NCBI GenBank assembly: GCA_964494655.1
Contig: CAZBRM010000003.1
Location: forward strand, 1 to 42,361
Length of the DNA stretch: 42,361 nt
Direction: 5' to 3'
Source: JAHJQT01 sp964494655
Lineage (GTDB): Bacteria > Patescibacteriota > Minisyncoccia > Portnoybacterales > UBA2143
In this document: one piece after another, positions 22,600 through 31,165 of the stretch
Position numbering within the stretch: the first letter of the stretch is position 1
How the letters are laid out: each line of letters begins with the position of its first letter
Position numbers and translations under genes: made by a program
The notes under the pieces: model-generated
What the model saw: the letters and a program-made list of their open reading frames with translations, nothing else
Told to the model about the DNA's origin: nothing
Databases searched by the model: none

Positions 22600-23970
22600 T
22601 TATTCTTCCAAGTGTCTTTCAAGATTTTTAAAGCTAACTTGGCTTTCATTGAAAAATAGCTCGACTTTTCCAATAGGACCATTTCTATGCTTGGCAATAA
22701 TTACTTCAGCAATATTTTTTCTTTCTGAATCACGCTTATCTTTGTCTTCTCGATAAATAAATAAAACAACATCTGCATCTTGTTCTATTGCGCCGGAATC
22801 ACGCAAATCTGAAAGCTTAGGAATTGCAGGAGAACGGCTTTCAACTGCGCGATTAAGCTGAGATAAAGCTAAAATAGGCATATTAAGTTCTCTAGCCAGC
22901 GCTTTTAGATTTCTTGATATTTCAGTCATTTGTTGGACGGGCGAGTCAGATGGATTGCGTGGCTGTATCATTTGCAAATAATCAATCACTATTAATCCTA
23001 TATCATGTTCTGCCTGAATACGGCGAGCCATTGTTCTTATTTGCATAATTGTTGGAGCAGGCGTGTCATCAATAAAAATTGGAGCTATTGATAATTCATC
23101 TAAAGAACGCTGAATTTTTTGAAAATCATTGTTAGGCCCTTCTCCTGATAATTTTCCTGTGCGCATTTTCCATAAATTAACTTCTGCCTGAGAACAAATA
23201 AGACGGTCAACTAATTGTTCTTTTGACATTTCTATGCTAAAAATAGCTACTGGTGTTTTATCTTTAATCGCTGTGTAACGCGCAAAATCGAGAGCTAATG
23301 TTGTTTTTCCTAAACTTGGTCTGGCAGCTAAAATAATTAAATCTGATTTTTGAAAACCGGCTAAATAATTATCTAAATCAACAAATCCGGTTGAAACTCC
23401 TCTTGTTGCATTGTCTCCTCTATGTAGTTTATCAATTCTTTCAAATGCTTCTTCTAAATGATTTTTAACAAGAATGAATTTTTGTTTTGTTGATTGCTCA
23501 GAAACGCTAAAAATTTTTTGTTCTGCAGAATCAACTAAATTTTCTATGTCTTCAGGTTCCTCATAGCTTAATTGGGCGATTTGGTAAGATGAACTAATAA
23601 GATCGCGTAATGTTTTTTTATTCTTAATAATTTTTGCGTAATGCACAACATGCGCGGCAGTTGGAACAGTATTAACTAAACTTGTTAAGTAACTGTTTCC
23701 GCCTAGTTCTTCAAGCTGTTTTTTTTCTTTTAAGCGATTTGTTAAGCTTAATAAATCAATCGGCTCGTTTTTTTCGTAAAGCTCAAGCATAACATAGTAA
23801 ATATTGGAATGTATTCCTTTATAAAAATCATCTGGCTTTAAAATATCAGCGACTTTTATGATCGCATCTTTATCAAGCATTAAACAACCAAGAACTGATT
23901 GTTCTGCTTCTATATTCTGAGGCGGCATGCGTCCATCTGATTCAATCGAAAAATTATTTTTATTTGCCAT
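22600..23970 (-). CDS. dnaB: Replicative DNA helicase DnaB
   Basis: A 456-residue hexameric helicase, standard length. The N-terminal DnaB domain (M-P-P-Q-N-I-E-A-E-Q-S-V-L-G) is followed by a linker and the RecA-like domain with Walker A P-S-L-G-K-T-T (about 218-224), Walker B I-V-I-D-Y-L-Q-M and the R-E-L-N-M-P-I-L-A-L-S-Q-L-N-R motif. No intein is present. A TTGCTA-17 bp-TAATAT promoter lies directly upstream and would start transcription at the ATG. It is transcribed with recR. Confidence 0.97.
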   Translation of the reverse strand: MANKNNFSIESDGRMPPQNIEAEQSVLGCLMLDKDAIIKVADILKPDDFYKGIHSNIYYVMLELYEKNEPIDLLSLTNRLKEKKQLEELGGNSYLTSLVNTVPTAAHVVHYAKIIKNKKTLRDLISSSYQIAQLSYEEPEDIENLVDSAEQKIFSVSEQSTKQKFILVKNHLEEAFERIDKLHRGDNATRGVSTGFVDLDNYLAGFQKSDLIILAARPSLGKTTLALDFARYTAIKDKTPVAIFSIEMSKEQLVDRLICSQAEVNLWKMRTGKLSGEGPNNDFQKIQRSLDELSIAPIFIDDTPAPTIMQIRTMARRIQAEHDIGLIVIDYLQMIQPRNPSDSPVQQMTEISRNLKALARELNMPILALSQLNRAVESRSPAIPKLSDLRDSGAIEQDADVVLFIYREDKDKRDSERKNIAEVIIAKHRNGPIGKVELFFNESQVSFKNLERHLEE

Positions 23971-23976
23971 TTTTTA

Positions 23977-24005
23977 ATATTATTTCAATATTATTTTTTT
24001 AGCAA
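23977..24005 (-). promoter_or_regulatory. dnaB-recR promoter
   Basis: On the minus strand: TTGCTA (24005-24000), 17-bp spacer, TAATAT (23982-23977). The start would fall at about 23970, the first base of the dnaB ATG, implying a leaderless mRNA. Confidence 0.5.
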
Positions 24006-24040
24006 GTTAGTATTTTGTTAGTATTTTGGGGAAAGTTTTT

Positions 24041-24065
24041 GTCCCTGGTTATGATGCGCAGGGAC
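24041..24065 (-). other. Hairpin after corA
   Basis: GTCCCTG (24041-24047) pairs perfectly with CAGGGAC (24059-24065) around an 11-nt loop. It begins 24 nt past the corA stop. There is no proper T-run on the minus strand, so it may protect the mRNA 3' end instead of acting as a standard terminator. Confidence 0.5.
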
Positions 24066-24088
24066 ATGTTCAACTCCTTCAATTGTAT

Positions 24089-25003
24089 TTAGAGCCATTT
24101 CTTTTTCTTAAAATATATAACCATTATTCCTGTTGTTATAAACATGAAAATAAGGATAACTAACCAAGTATATGAATTTTCTCGAATTATAGGCATATTA
24201 CCAAAAACATTCATGCCAAAAAAACCAACAATAACGCTCAGGGGGAAAGTAATAAAAGAAACAACTGTAAGGAATTTCATGATATCGCTTAGTTTATAAG
24301 AAAGCAGAGAATTATTAGTTTGTTCAATAGATGTAATTAATTCTCTATGATTTTCTAATATATTCCAGACGCGAATAATAGAACCGATAACTTCCTGGGA
24401 TAATGGTCTTATTTTTTCTCCGAATATTCTGATAGATTTTTTCCCAAGTATTTCTAAGATAGAACGCTGTGGCTTGATTGACCTGCGAAAATCAATAAGA
24501 TCTTTTTTAGCCATAGCAATTTCAAGAAGCATTTCTTTTTCTTTTCCTTTAAAAACTTGATTTTCAATGTCTTCTATCTTTTTTCCGACATTATCAAGCA
24601 TTGGTAAACAAGAATCAATTAGCCAATCAAGTATTCCGAAAAGTAAATGTCCACTGCTTTTAAAATGCTGATTTTTATGATAGTCCTGAAGATCGCAATC
24701 ATTAAAAAATGTTTCTAATTCGGGAATTATTTTATTGTGACTAGTGATTAAAGTATTTTCAGTAACAATAAAATCTAATTCAGTCAGATTTGTTTGTTTT
24801 GTTTTAATGTCATAAATTGGAAAATGAAGAACAATAAAAATTTGCCCTGGATATTCCTCTATTTTAGGTCGATGAATAGGTGGTAAAAACTGTTTTGCAA
24901 TAAATGGATGAAGATTAAATTCTTCTTTTAATTCTTCAAGGTTTTTTTCTTTTGGATCTTGAACATTGAGCCAAATTATATTATTTGCTATAATTTTTTT
25001 CAT
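24089..25003 (-). CDS. corA: CorA family Mg2+/Co2+ transporter
   Basis: A 304-residue protein with a large cytosolic N-terminal domain and two C-terminal TM helices. The first helix ends with the pore signature G-M-N-V-F-G-N (family GMN motif), followed by the short periplasmic loop and the second helix, then a Lys-rich tail. The long helix with Glu/Lys repeats (about 130-230) is the usual funnel. It forms pentamers that import divalent cations. It has an SD-less ATG and is divergent from grpE. Confidence 0.93.
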   Translation of the reverse strand: MKKIIANNIIWLNVQDPKEKNLEELKEEFNLHPFIAKQFLPPIHRPKIEEYPGQIFIVLHFPIYDIKTKQTNLTELDFIVTENTLITSHNKIIPELETFFNDCDLQDYHKNQHFKSSGHLLFGILDWLIDSCLPMLDNVGKKIEDIENQVFKGKEKEMLLEIAMAKKDLIDFRRSIKPQRSILEILGKKSIRIFGEKIRPLSQEVIGSIIRVWNILENHRELITSIEQTNNSLLSYKLSDIMKFLTVVSFITFPLSVIVGFFGMNVFGNMPIIRENSYTWLVILIFMFITTGIMVIYFKKKKWL

Positions 25004-25059
25004 AATGATTATATTTTAATTTATTTCATTTTTATTATTCTATCATATTTTAAATTTAT

Positions 25060-25087
25060 TTGACAACTTAAAAAAAAGTGATAAACT
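25060..25087 (+). promoter_or_regulatory. grpE promoter
   Basis: TTGACA (25060-25065), 16-bp spacer, TAAACT (25082-25087). The ATG is 13 bp past the -10, so the leader is only about 5 nt. No CIRCE element is present. Confidence 0.65.
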
Positions 25088-25099
25088 AATATTATAGAT

Positions 25100-25588
25100 A
25101 TGATTAAAAAGAAGAAGATTGCATACATTCCAGAAGAAGAAATGTCTAATGATAAGTTTAAAAAAGTTAAAGAAAAGCTTAAAGAATGCCAAAAAGAAAA
25201 GGAGAATTATTTGACCCAGGCGCAAAGAGCTCGGGCTGATTTAATTAATTACAGAAGAAGACAAGAAGAAAAAATTATACCTGAGATAGTAGCAATTGGT
25301 CAGACTAGTATAATTCATAAAATATTACCTGTTTTGGACAGCTTAGAAGTTGGAGCTGAAAAGAATAAAGATGTTGAAAAAATTAGAGAACAAATGATAA
25401 GTGTCTTAAAAGAATGTAATATAGAAGAAATTAAAGCTGTTGGAGAAAAATTTAATCCAGAATTTCATGAAGCAGTAGAACAAGTTAAATCAGATAAAAA
25501 TTCAGGAATTATTATTCAACAAGTTCAAAAAGGATATTTATTTAATAATAAACTTTTAAGGACAAGTAAAGTGAAAGTAGCAAAATAA
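25100..25588 (+). CDS. grpE: Nucleotide exchange factor GrpE
   Basis: A 162-residue dimeric cochaperone that releases ADP from DnaK. It has the long N-terminal coiled coil (residues 15-60, with R-A-R-A-D-L-I-N-Y-R-R-R), then L-P-V-L-D-S-L-E and the beta domain with F-N-P-E-F-H-E-A-V and G-Y-L-F-N-N-K-L-L-R near the end. It is slightly short but complete. First gene of a grpE-hsp20-dnaK cluster. Confidence 0.95.
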   Translation: MIKKKKIAYIPEEEMSNDKFKKVKEKLKECQKEKENYLTQAQRARADLINYRRRQEEKIIPEIVAIGQTSIIHKILPVLDSLEVGAEKNKDVEKIREQMISVLKECNIEEIKAVGEKFNPEFHEAVEQVKSDKNSGIIIQQVQKGYLFNNKLLRTSKVKVAK

Positions 25589-25659
25589 AATTTTGAGTTT
25601 TAAATTTTAAGTTTTAAATTAGTTAAAATTTATAGTTTATAATTTATAATTAAAAAACT

Positions 25660-26097
25660 ATGCCTATTAAATGGCAACCATTTCAAGAATTAAAAAAAAA
25701 TTCAAATATGCCTGATTTATTTGAACACGAAGACTGGCTTCCTTTTATGCCAATGATGAAAAATGAAAATCCTGCTATTGATATTTATCAAGATAAAAAT
25801 AATCTTTATATTGAAGTTTCTTTAATTGGTGTTAATCCTAAAGATGTTGAAATTTCAATTAAAGATAATATTTTAACTCTTCAGACCAAAAAAGAAGATA
25901 AAAAAGAAATAAAGGAAAAAGATTATTTAAAGAGAGAAATAAGAAAAGGTTCTTTTCGCAGGGTTATAAAGATTCCTGTAGAAGTTAAGGGCGGTAAAGC
26001 ATTTGCTGAAAGTTTTGAAGGCATACTCAAAATTACTGTGCCTAAAGTTGCCAAAGCGAATTCAAATGCAAAAAAAATTTCAATCAAGATAAAGTAA
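25660..26097 (+). CDS. Hsp20/alpha-crystallin small heat-shock protein
   Basis: A 145-residue holdase with an alpha-crystallin domain at about 43-145: N-P-A-I-D-I-Y start, L-I-G-V-N-P-K-D-V-E-I-S-I, then a G-S-F-R-R-V-I-K-I-P strand and the F-E-G-I-L-K-I-T-V-P closing strand (family A-x-x-x-n-G-v-L motif with E-G-I-L). It has a short Trp/Phe-rich N-terminal arm. Between grpE and dnaK; the 71-nt gap before it is AT-only low complexity. Confidence 0.93.
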   Translation: MPIKWQPFQELKKNSNMPDLFEHEDWLPFMPMMKNENPAIDIYQDKNNLYIEVSLIGVNPKDVEISIKDNILTLQTKKEDKKEIKEKDYLKREIRKGSFRRVIKIPVEVKGGKAFAESFEGILKITVPKVAKANSNAKKISIKIK

Positions 26098-26100
26098 AAA

Positions 26101-26280
26101 GGAATAGGCCGTGTCTTCTAAGATTGATTAGATAAGGTACGGCTTATGAACTAATTAAAAATCATGTATTTTGAAATCCTAAAAATCTAACCAGGCACGG
26201 CCTTTCTCGCACAACCTTGCTTCGCAAGGATGTAGCTCTCAAGGCCATGCCTGTCCATCTTTTTGGATTTCTTAATTTCT
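26101..26280. repeat. Mosaic palindromic repeat, copy R2
   Basis: Lies between hsp20 and dnaK. Its core (26190-26262) differs from R1 at only three positions, of which one (26247, C to T) restores a base pair in the outer arm. It is closed by GAAATCC/GGATTTC (26173-26179 with 26265-26271). The left part (26120-26137) is like the GATTGATTAGATAAGG module of R3 and R4. No dnaK promoter can be picked out inside it. Confidence 0.85.
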
Positions 26281-26290
26281 TTAAATTATT

Positions 26291-28162
26291 ATGACTAAAA
26301 TTATTGGTATTGATTTGGGAACGTCAAATTCAGCTGCGGCTGTTGTTGAAGCGGGAAAGCCAACTATTATTCCTTCAGCTGAAGGAACTGTTGTCGGTGG
26401 CGGAAAAGCTTTTCCGTCTTATATTGCTTTTGATAAAGCTAATAATCTTTTAGTTGGAGAGCCAGCTCGCAGGCAAGCAGTAACTAATCCTGAAAATACG
26501 ATTAGCGCTTTTAAGCGCAAAATGGGAACAAAAGAAAAATATCTTATAAACGATAAAGAATATACTCCGCAGCAACTTTCTTCTTTTATTCTTCAAAAGA
26601 TTAAAAAAGACGCTGAAGCGTTTTTAGGAGAACCAATTCAGAAAGCAGTTATTACGGTGCCTGCCTATTTTAATGATTCTCAAAGGCAAGCGACTAAAGA
26701 TGCTGGAGCAATAGCAGGATTAGAAGTGGTTCGCATTATTAATGAGCCAACAGCAGCTTCTTTGGCTTATGGAATTGATAAAGTAGGGCAAGAAGAAAAA
26801 ATTCTTGTTTTTGATTTTGGCGGAGGAACTCTTGATGTTACAATAATGGACTTTGGTGAAGGCGTTTTTGAAGTTAAGTCAACTTCCGGCGATACGGAAT
26901 TAGGAGGAACTGATATGGATGAAATTTTAACTAATTATGTTGCTGAGGAATTTAAAAAAGAGAATAATATAGATTTAAAGCAGGATAAAACAGCTTTACA
27001 GCGACTCAAGGAAGCAGTAGAAAAAGCTAAAATTGAATTATCTTCCACACTGGAGACAGATATTAATTTGCCTTTTATTAGCGCTGATAATTCTGGTCCA
27101 AAACATTTGACGATGAAAATTACCAGAGCAAAATTGGAAGAATTAGTTAATCCAATTATTGAAAAATGTAGAAAACCATTAGAAGAATCTTTTAAAGGTT
27201 CTAAATTAACTCCAAATGATATTACCAAAATCATTCTTGTTGGCGGTCCGACAAGAATGCCTTCTATGCAGAAATTTGTTGAAGATTATGTAGGGAAAAA
27301 AATTGAGAGAGGAGTTGATCCTATGGAATGCGTAGCTATGGGAGCGGCTATTCAAGGAGGAATTTTAACTGGAGAAACAAAAGATATTCTTCTCCTTGAT
27401 GTCACACCTTTAACTTTAGGAATAGAAACATTAGGAAGCGTCATGACCCCATTAATTGAGCGTAATACAACAATTCCAGCTTCAAAATCACAGGTTTTTT
27501 CCACGGCTGCTGATAATCAGCCCGCTGTCGACATTCATATTTTACAGGGTGAAAGGCCAATGGTTGCTGATAATAAAACATTAGGCAGATTTATGTTAGA
27601 TGGAATTCCGCCTGCACCAAGAGGAGTGCCGCAGATTGAAGTCTCTTTTGATATTGATGTAAATGGCATTTTAAATGTTAGCGCAAAAGATAAAGCGACC
27701 AATAAAGAACAATCAATAACTATAACTGATTCTTCAGCGCTTTCTAAGGAAGAAATAGAAAAAATGAAACAGGAAGCAGAAACTCATTCAGTAGAAGACA
27801 GAAAGAAAAAAGAATTAATTGAAGTGCGCAATCAGGCGGATACTTTAATTTTTTCTACTGAAAAAGCACTTAAAGAGACAGGAGATAAGGTTAAGTCGGA
27901 AGACAAGAAAGAAGTTGAAGAAAGATTAGAAGAATTAAAGAAGCTTAAAGATAGCAGTGAAATAGATACATTAAAAAAAGCTTTAGATGATTTATCACAA
28001 AGCATCCAGAAAATAGGAGCTCAATTATATCAGAAAGTTGAAGAAGAAAAAGCAGAGCAATCAGAACCAGAGATAAAAGGGAAAGGATCTGATTCTACTA
28101 AAGAAGGAGAATTTGAAGAAGTTAAAGAGGAAAAGAAGAAAGAGGAAAAGAAGAAAGATTAA
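26291..28162 (+). CDS. dnaK: Chaperone DnaK (Hsp70)
   Basis: A 623-residue chaperone. The ATPase domain has I-G-I-D-L-G-T-S-N-S at the N-terminus, I-I-N-E-P-T-A-A-S-L-A-Y-G and D-F-G-G-G-T-L-D-V in the middle, and V-G-G-P-T-R-M-P-S-M. A linker and substrate domain (D-V-T-P-L-T-L-G-I-E-T) follow, then a lid ending in a highly charged E/K tail without the usual EEVD-like end. Slightly short, complete. The gene is flanked on both sides by members of the repeat family. Confidence 0.98.
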   Translation: MTKIIGIDLGTSNSAAAVVEAGKPTIIPSAEGTVVGGGKAFPSYIAFDKANNLLVGEPARRQAVTNPENTISAFKRKMGTKEKYLINDKEYTPQQLSSFILQKIKKDAEAFLGEPIQKAVITVPAYFNDSQRQATKDAGAIAGLEVVRIINEPTAASLAYGIDKVGQEEKILVFDFGGGTLDVTIMDFGEGVFEVKSTSGDTELGGTDMDEILTNYVAEEFKKENNIDLKQDKTALQRLKEAVEKAKIELSSTLETDINLPFISADNSGPKHLTMKITRAKLEELVNPIIEKCRKPLEESFKGSKLTPNDITKIILVGGPTRMPSMQKFVEDYVGKKIERGVDPMECVAMGAAIQGGILTGETKDILLLDVTPLTLGIETLGSVMTPLIERNTTIPASKSQVFSTAADNQPAVDIHILQGERPMVADNKTLGRFMLDGIPPAPRGVPQIEVSFDIDVNGILNVSAKDKATNKEQSITITDSSALSKEEIEKMKQEAETHSVEDRKKKELIEVRNQADTLIFSTEKALKETGDKVKSEDKKEVEERLEELKKLKDSSEIDTLKKALDDLSQSIQKIGAQLYQKVEEEKAEQSEPEIKGKGSDSTKEGEFEEVKEEKKKEEKKKD

Positions 28163-28167
28163 GCGAT

Positions 28168-28395
28168 TTGATGCCTTTAAGAAATCTGACCAGGCACGGC
28201 CTGAGATTGATTAGATAAGGCGTGGTTAAATTGCGTTTATCCATAGGACACGCCTTGACGAGTACATCCTTCCGCCCTCCGAGCGTAAGAATGTAGCTCT
28301 CAAGGCGCGTCCTATTCCTATTCCTCGTTTCAAGATACGGCCTGGATTTCTTGGAACACACTATCATACCTGTCTATCTTTCTAAGGCACGGTTT
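28168..28395. repeat. Mosaic palindromic repeat, copy R3
   Basis: Downstream of dnaK. Bounded by inverted AAGAAATC (28179-28186) and GATTTCTT (28344-28351). It shares 31 nt with R1, carries the 55-nt block 28201-28255 that recurs inverted at 42307-42361, and contains an AAGGCGTG/CACGCCTT hairpin (28217-28224 with 28249-28256). The central part 28261-28310 is a diverged version of the ATGTAGCTCTCAAGGC module. No gene is seen in 28163-28476. Confidence 0.85.
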
Positions 28396-28414
28396 GGAAT
28401 GAACCAGAAAACCC

Positions 28415-28444
28415 TTGACAAAAATTAAATAATCCTGTTAGAAT
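28415..28444 (+). promoter_or_regulatory. Promoter of the Wzz-like gene
   Basis: TTGACA (28415-28420), 18-bp spacer, TAGAAT (28439-28444). The predicted start, about 28451, is the first base of a terminator-like hairpin. Confidence 0.65.
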
Positions 28445-28450
28445 ATAATT

Positions 28451-28474
28451 GCCTAAATATTAGGCATTTTTTTA
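28451..28474 (+). terminator. Terminator-like hairpin at the 5' end of the wzz-like mRNA
   Basis: GCCTAA/TTAGGC (6 bp, ATA loop) followed by a T7 tract. It lies after the promoter and only 3 nt before the ATG at 28477. It could stop dnaK read-through, attenuate the Wzz-like gene or cap its 5' end. Confidence 0.6.
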
Positions 28475-28476
28475 TT

Positions 28477-29127
28477 ATGAATTTAAAAGAAACAATTAAA
28501 ATTATAAAACAGAGAAAATGGTTAGTTTTCTGGCTGACGGTTTTTGGAGCTGTTTTATTTTTTGATTTATTAGTAATTCAACCGCCTAAATACAAAGCGG
28601 GTTCAACTATCTTAGTAGTTCAAAAACAGATAGAAGGACAGGATATTTATAGTATTTCAAAATCAGCTCAATATATTTGTCAAGTTTTGAAAGAGGGAAT
28701 ATATTCTGACAGTTTTTTTGATAAAGTGATTAAATCGCCTTATCAAATTAGAACAAATGATTTTTCTGAAAAATTAAAAGAAAGGCGTAAAGAATGGCAA
28801 AAAAACATTGAAGTTAAGATTGTACGCGATTTAGGTCTTATAGAAATAAATGTTTTTTATATTAATAAGGAGAAAACTGAAAATTTAAGCATAGCTATAA
28901 CAAATGTTTTGAAAGATAATCATGATTTTTATCATGGAAGCGGAGAAAATGTAGAATTAAAAATATTAGATAATACCTTGGTAAGCGAAAAACCAGTTTC
29001 AATTAATTTATGGCTTGGCACTTTTTTGGGCGGCTTATTAGGATTTTGCTCTTCCTTATTTTGGATTTTTAGAAAAAGAATAATAAAAGAAAGTTCCTTC
29101 TTGGATAGAAATGATTTTTCTATCTAA
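28477..29127 (+). CDS. Wzz/CapA-type polysaccharide co-polymerase
   Basis: A 216-residue protein with two TM helices (about 16-34 and 178-198) and a ~140-residue extracellular part between them, the layout of chain-length determinant proteins (Wzz/YveK family). The N-terminal helix is followed by P-P-K-Y-K-A-G-S-T-I-L-V, as in the family. It has no tyrosine-kinase domain. It probably controls polymer length with the O-antigen-ligase/polymerase-like protein at 33742. Confidence 0.8.
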   Translation: MNLKETIKIIKQRKWLVFWLTVFGAVLFFDLLVIQPPKYKAGSTILVVQKQIEGQDIYSISKSAQYICQVLKEGIYSDSFFDKVIKSPYQIRTNDFSEKLKERRKEWQKNIEVKIVRDLGLIEINVFYINKEKTENLSIAITNVLKDNHDFYHGSGENVELKILDNTLVSEKPVSINLWLGTFLGGLLGFCSSLFWIFRKRIIKESSFLDRNDFSI

Positions 29128-29203
29128 AAAGGAGTTTTTAAGTTCATTAAAAATTAAATCAAAGTCAAATTGACATTAAACCTAAAATAGGGAGGTGGAA
29201 AGA

Positions 29204-30217
29204 ATGAAAACATGGAAAGTTTTGTTGGTTTTGATGATGTTTGTAGGATTGATTGGATGCGCTGGTTCGAGCAATTATTTACCCGAACATGCTTTAACTA
29301 ATCCAGTTGATGCGGTTTCAATTCCGCATCCAATAGAAATTGAAAAAACTGGAATTAAAACAGTAACTACTTTTGTCGCTGTTATGGATCCAGCTCTTTG
29401 GACTGAAATTGCAGTTATTGGTGGTATTTGGCCAGTTTTGGCCCAAACTCTTGAGGGAAAAATACTTAAGGGTTATGCTTATCTGTCCGAAGTGAATTAC
29501 TGGGGTGATTTTCTCCTGAGATTTGTTTTCTGTTTTTCTAAAGAAGATTTAGGTCAAGTCAAAATCCTTTATTTTAATCGTGATGGCGGTTGGGCTTATC
29601 AACTTTCTGGGAAAGAAATCAGATATGATCCAAAAAAATTTGATGATGATAAAGAATATCAAAATAAGATTTTTTCTCAATTTGGTATGACTTTATCACA
29701 AATGGATTCTTTTTGGATAGAATATTTGGGGAAAAAGGAGATTGAAGTTCCGGATGATTTATCCAGTATTCAAGAAATGGTTATTGGTTCTCCGGAATGG
29801 AAGAATTATAAAAAAAAGTTAGCCAGCGTTATGAAATATAATTATAAAATGGCTAATGGAAAAATTAGAACTGGCTATCTTCCCTTAGATGCGTTTCGTC
29901 AGGAAGCAGTCAGAATACCCGGATTTAATGGCGCAGAGCGTTTTCTTGAAAGGGCTAAGCTTCCATTAATTGCCTTACCATTTACAGGTATTGGGTTGGT
30001 AACCATAGCTGCTATCAATATTGTTGGCGATGCTGTTGTAGCTGGAGTAGACGACGATTGGTCTGGCTATTATGCTAGAGCAAAAATTGTTCGTTATCAA
30101 ATGGCGCCTTTATTCAGACAAATCTGCCTAGTCTACAAGAAACTTTTAGAAGGCAGAGATGAAAGGATAAAAACACTGGAAAGAGAAGTTAGATTTCAAA
30201 AAATCCTATCAAAATGA
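29204..30217 (+). CDS. Lipoprotein, unknown function
   Basis: A 337-residue predicted lipoprotein: basic start, hydrophobic stretch and lipobox L-I-G-C with Cys19. The SD (GGGAGGTG) overlaps a GTG at 29195, so the ATG at 29204 is taken. The body has no family I recognise; a hydrophobic, Gly-rich stretch (about 248-280) could insert in or lie on a membrane, followed by W-S-G-Y-Y and a charged C-terminal helix. First of four envelope genes with strong SDs. Lgt at 14704 could lipidate it. Confidence 0.7.
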   Translation: MKTWKVLLVLMMFVGLIGCAGSSNYLPEHALTNPVDAVSIPHPIEIEKTGIKTVTTFVAVMDPALWTEIAVIGGIWPVLAQTLEGKILKGYAYLSEVNYWGDFLLRFVFCFSKEDLGQVKILYFNRDGGWAYQLSGKEIRYDPKKFDDDKEYQNKIFSQFGMTLSQMDSFWIEYLGKKEIEVPDDLSSIQEMVIGSPEWKNYKKKLASVMKYNYKMANGKIRTGYLPLDAFRQEAVRIPGFNGAERFLERAKLPLIALPFTGIGLVTIAAINIVGDAVVAGVDDDWSGYYARAKIVRYQMAPLFRQICLVYKKLLEGRDERIKTLEREVRFQKILSK

Positions 30218-30250
30218 AGGTAATTCCAAATTGGAAAAAGGAGAAGAGAG

Positions 30251-31165
30251 ATGAAAAAGATAGTTTTGGCATTAATGATGGTGTGGATGATAATTGGAAT
30301 GGTTTTCACAGCTGATGCATTTGGAGAGGAGCAAGAGAATATTTATATCGTTAAAAAAGGCGATACGCCTTCAGACATATTATTTGTACTGTGGTCTTTT
30401 TATAAGATCACTCCAGCAGATATTATGAAATGGAATCCTAAAATGGGACTTCATATTATTTATCCCGGGCAGAAAATTAAATATTATCTACCCGAAAATG
30501 AACGACTTGAGGTTATCAACGAAAAATTCAAGAATTTTGAAAAATCTTTAACAACAGCAAAACAGTTAATTGCAACAGGCAATCAAGATGTTTTGTTTCA
30601 GATGAGAGCTTTTAAGAATCAAATCAAAAAAGTTCTTGTTAAAGATAGGGCTGCGCAAATCAATCAGCTCGAAACGGAATTTCAAAAACTAAAAACAGAA
30701 CTGGATGAAGATAATAAAGAGATGCTCGAGGCCTTAATAGCTAGCATGGCGATTCTGCAAGGGCAAAATACAACCATAAAAAGTACGGTTGATCGTTTAT
30801 GGGAAACAGCCAGGGTCAATAGACTGATTTTTGCAATTGGAACTGTGTTTTTGATTATCCTCATTCTCGGTGTCTACTGGTGGATGTTTTATTGCCTGTC
30901 TTTTCTAAAAAAGAAGAAAGAAATAGCTGAAGTTAGAATTGAGATTAATGGAGATAAATATATTTACCGTCCGAAAGTTAACAAAGAAGGGCGATATGTT
31001 TCATTACACGAGTTTAAAGGAAATCTTTTAACCTTTCAACGTATCACGGATTTAAGAAAGAGTTTAAAAAAATCGTTTTCTCAAGACCAACTTTTAGTGG
31101 AGAAAGAGATTAAATCTGGCAGATTGATTCTGGTAAAAAAAATCTTAAAAGGAGACAGAAGATGA
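30251..31165 (+). CDS. LysM protein with coiled coil and TM helix
   Basis: A 304-residue protein: signal peptide (1-24), one LysM domain (about 31-77, Y-I-V-K-K-G-D-T to P-G-Q-K-I), a long coiled coil (about 82-185), one TM helix (about 193-216) and a basic ~85-residue C-terminal part in the cytoplasm. LysM binds murein glycan, so the protein would link the wall to the membrane. An AAAGGAGAAG SD precedes the ATG. Overlaps the next gene by 4 nt. No enzyme domain seen. Confidence 0.75.
   Translation: MKKIVLALMMVWMIIGMVFTADAFGEEQENIYIVKKGDTPSDILFVLWSFYKITPADIMKWNPKMGLHIIYPGQKIKYYLPENERLEVINEKFKNFEKSLTTAKQLIATGNQDVLFQMRAFKNQIKKVLVKDRAAQINQLETEFQKLKTELDEDNKEMLEALIASMAILQGQNTTIKSTVDRLWETARVNRLIFAIGTVFLIILILGVYWWMFYCLSFLKKKKEIAEVRIEINGDKYIYRPKVNKEGRYVSLHEFKGNLLTFQRITDLRKSLKKSFSQDQLLVEKEIKSGRLILVKKILKGDRR

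Noticed and set aside
25028..25099. CIRCE (HrcA) operator before grpE
   Set aside because: No TTAGCACTC/GAGTGCTAA repeat is present here or before dnaK.
25589..25659. AT-only stretch with repeated TTTTAAATT words before hsp20
   Set aside because: Low-complexity sequence expected in this base composition; no repeat unit or origin-like boxes could be defined.
28122..28367. 81-codon minus-strand frame over R3
   Set aside because: It is made almost entirely of repeat-family sequence and overlaps dnaK on the opposite strand.
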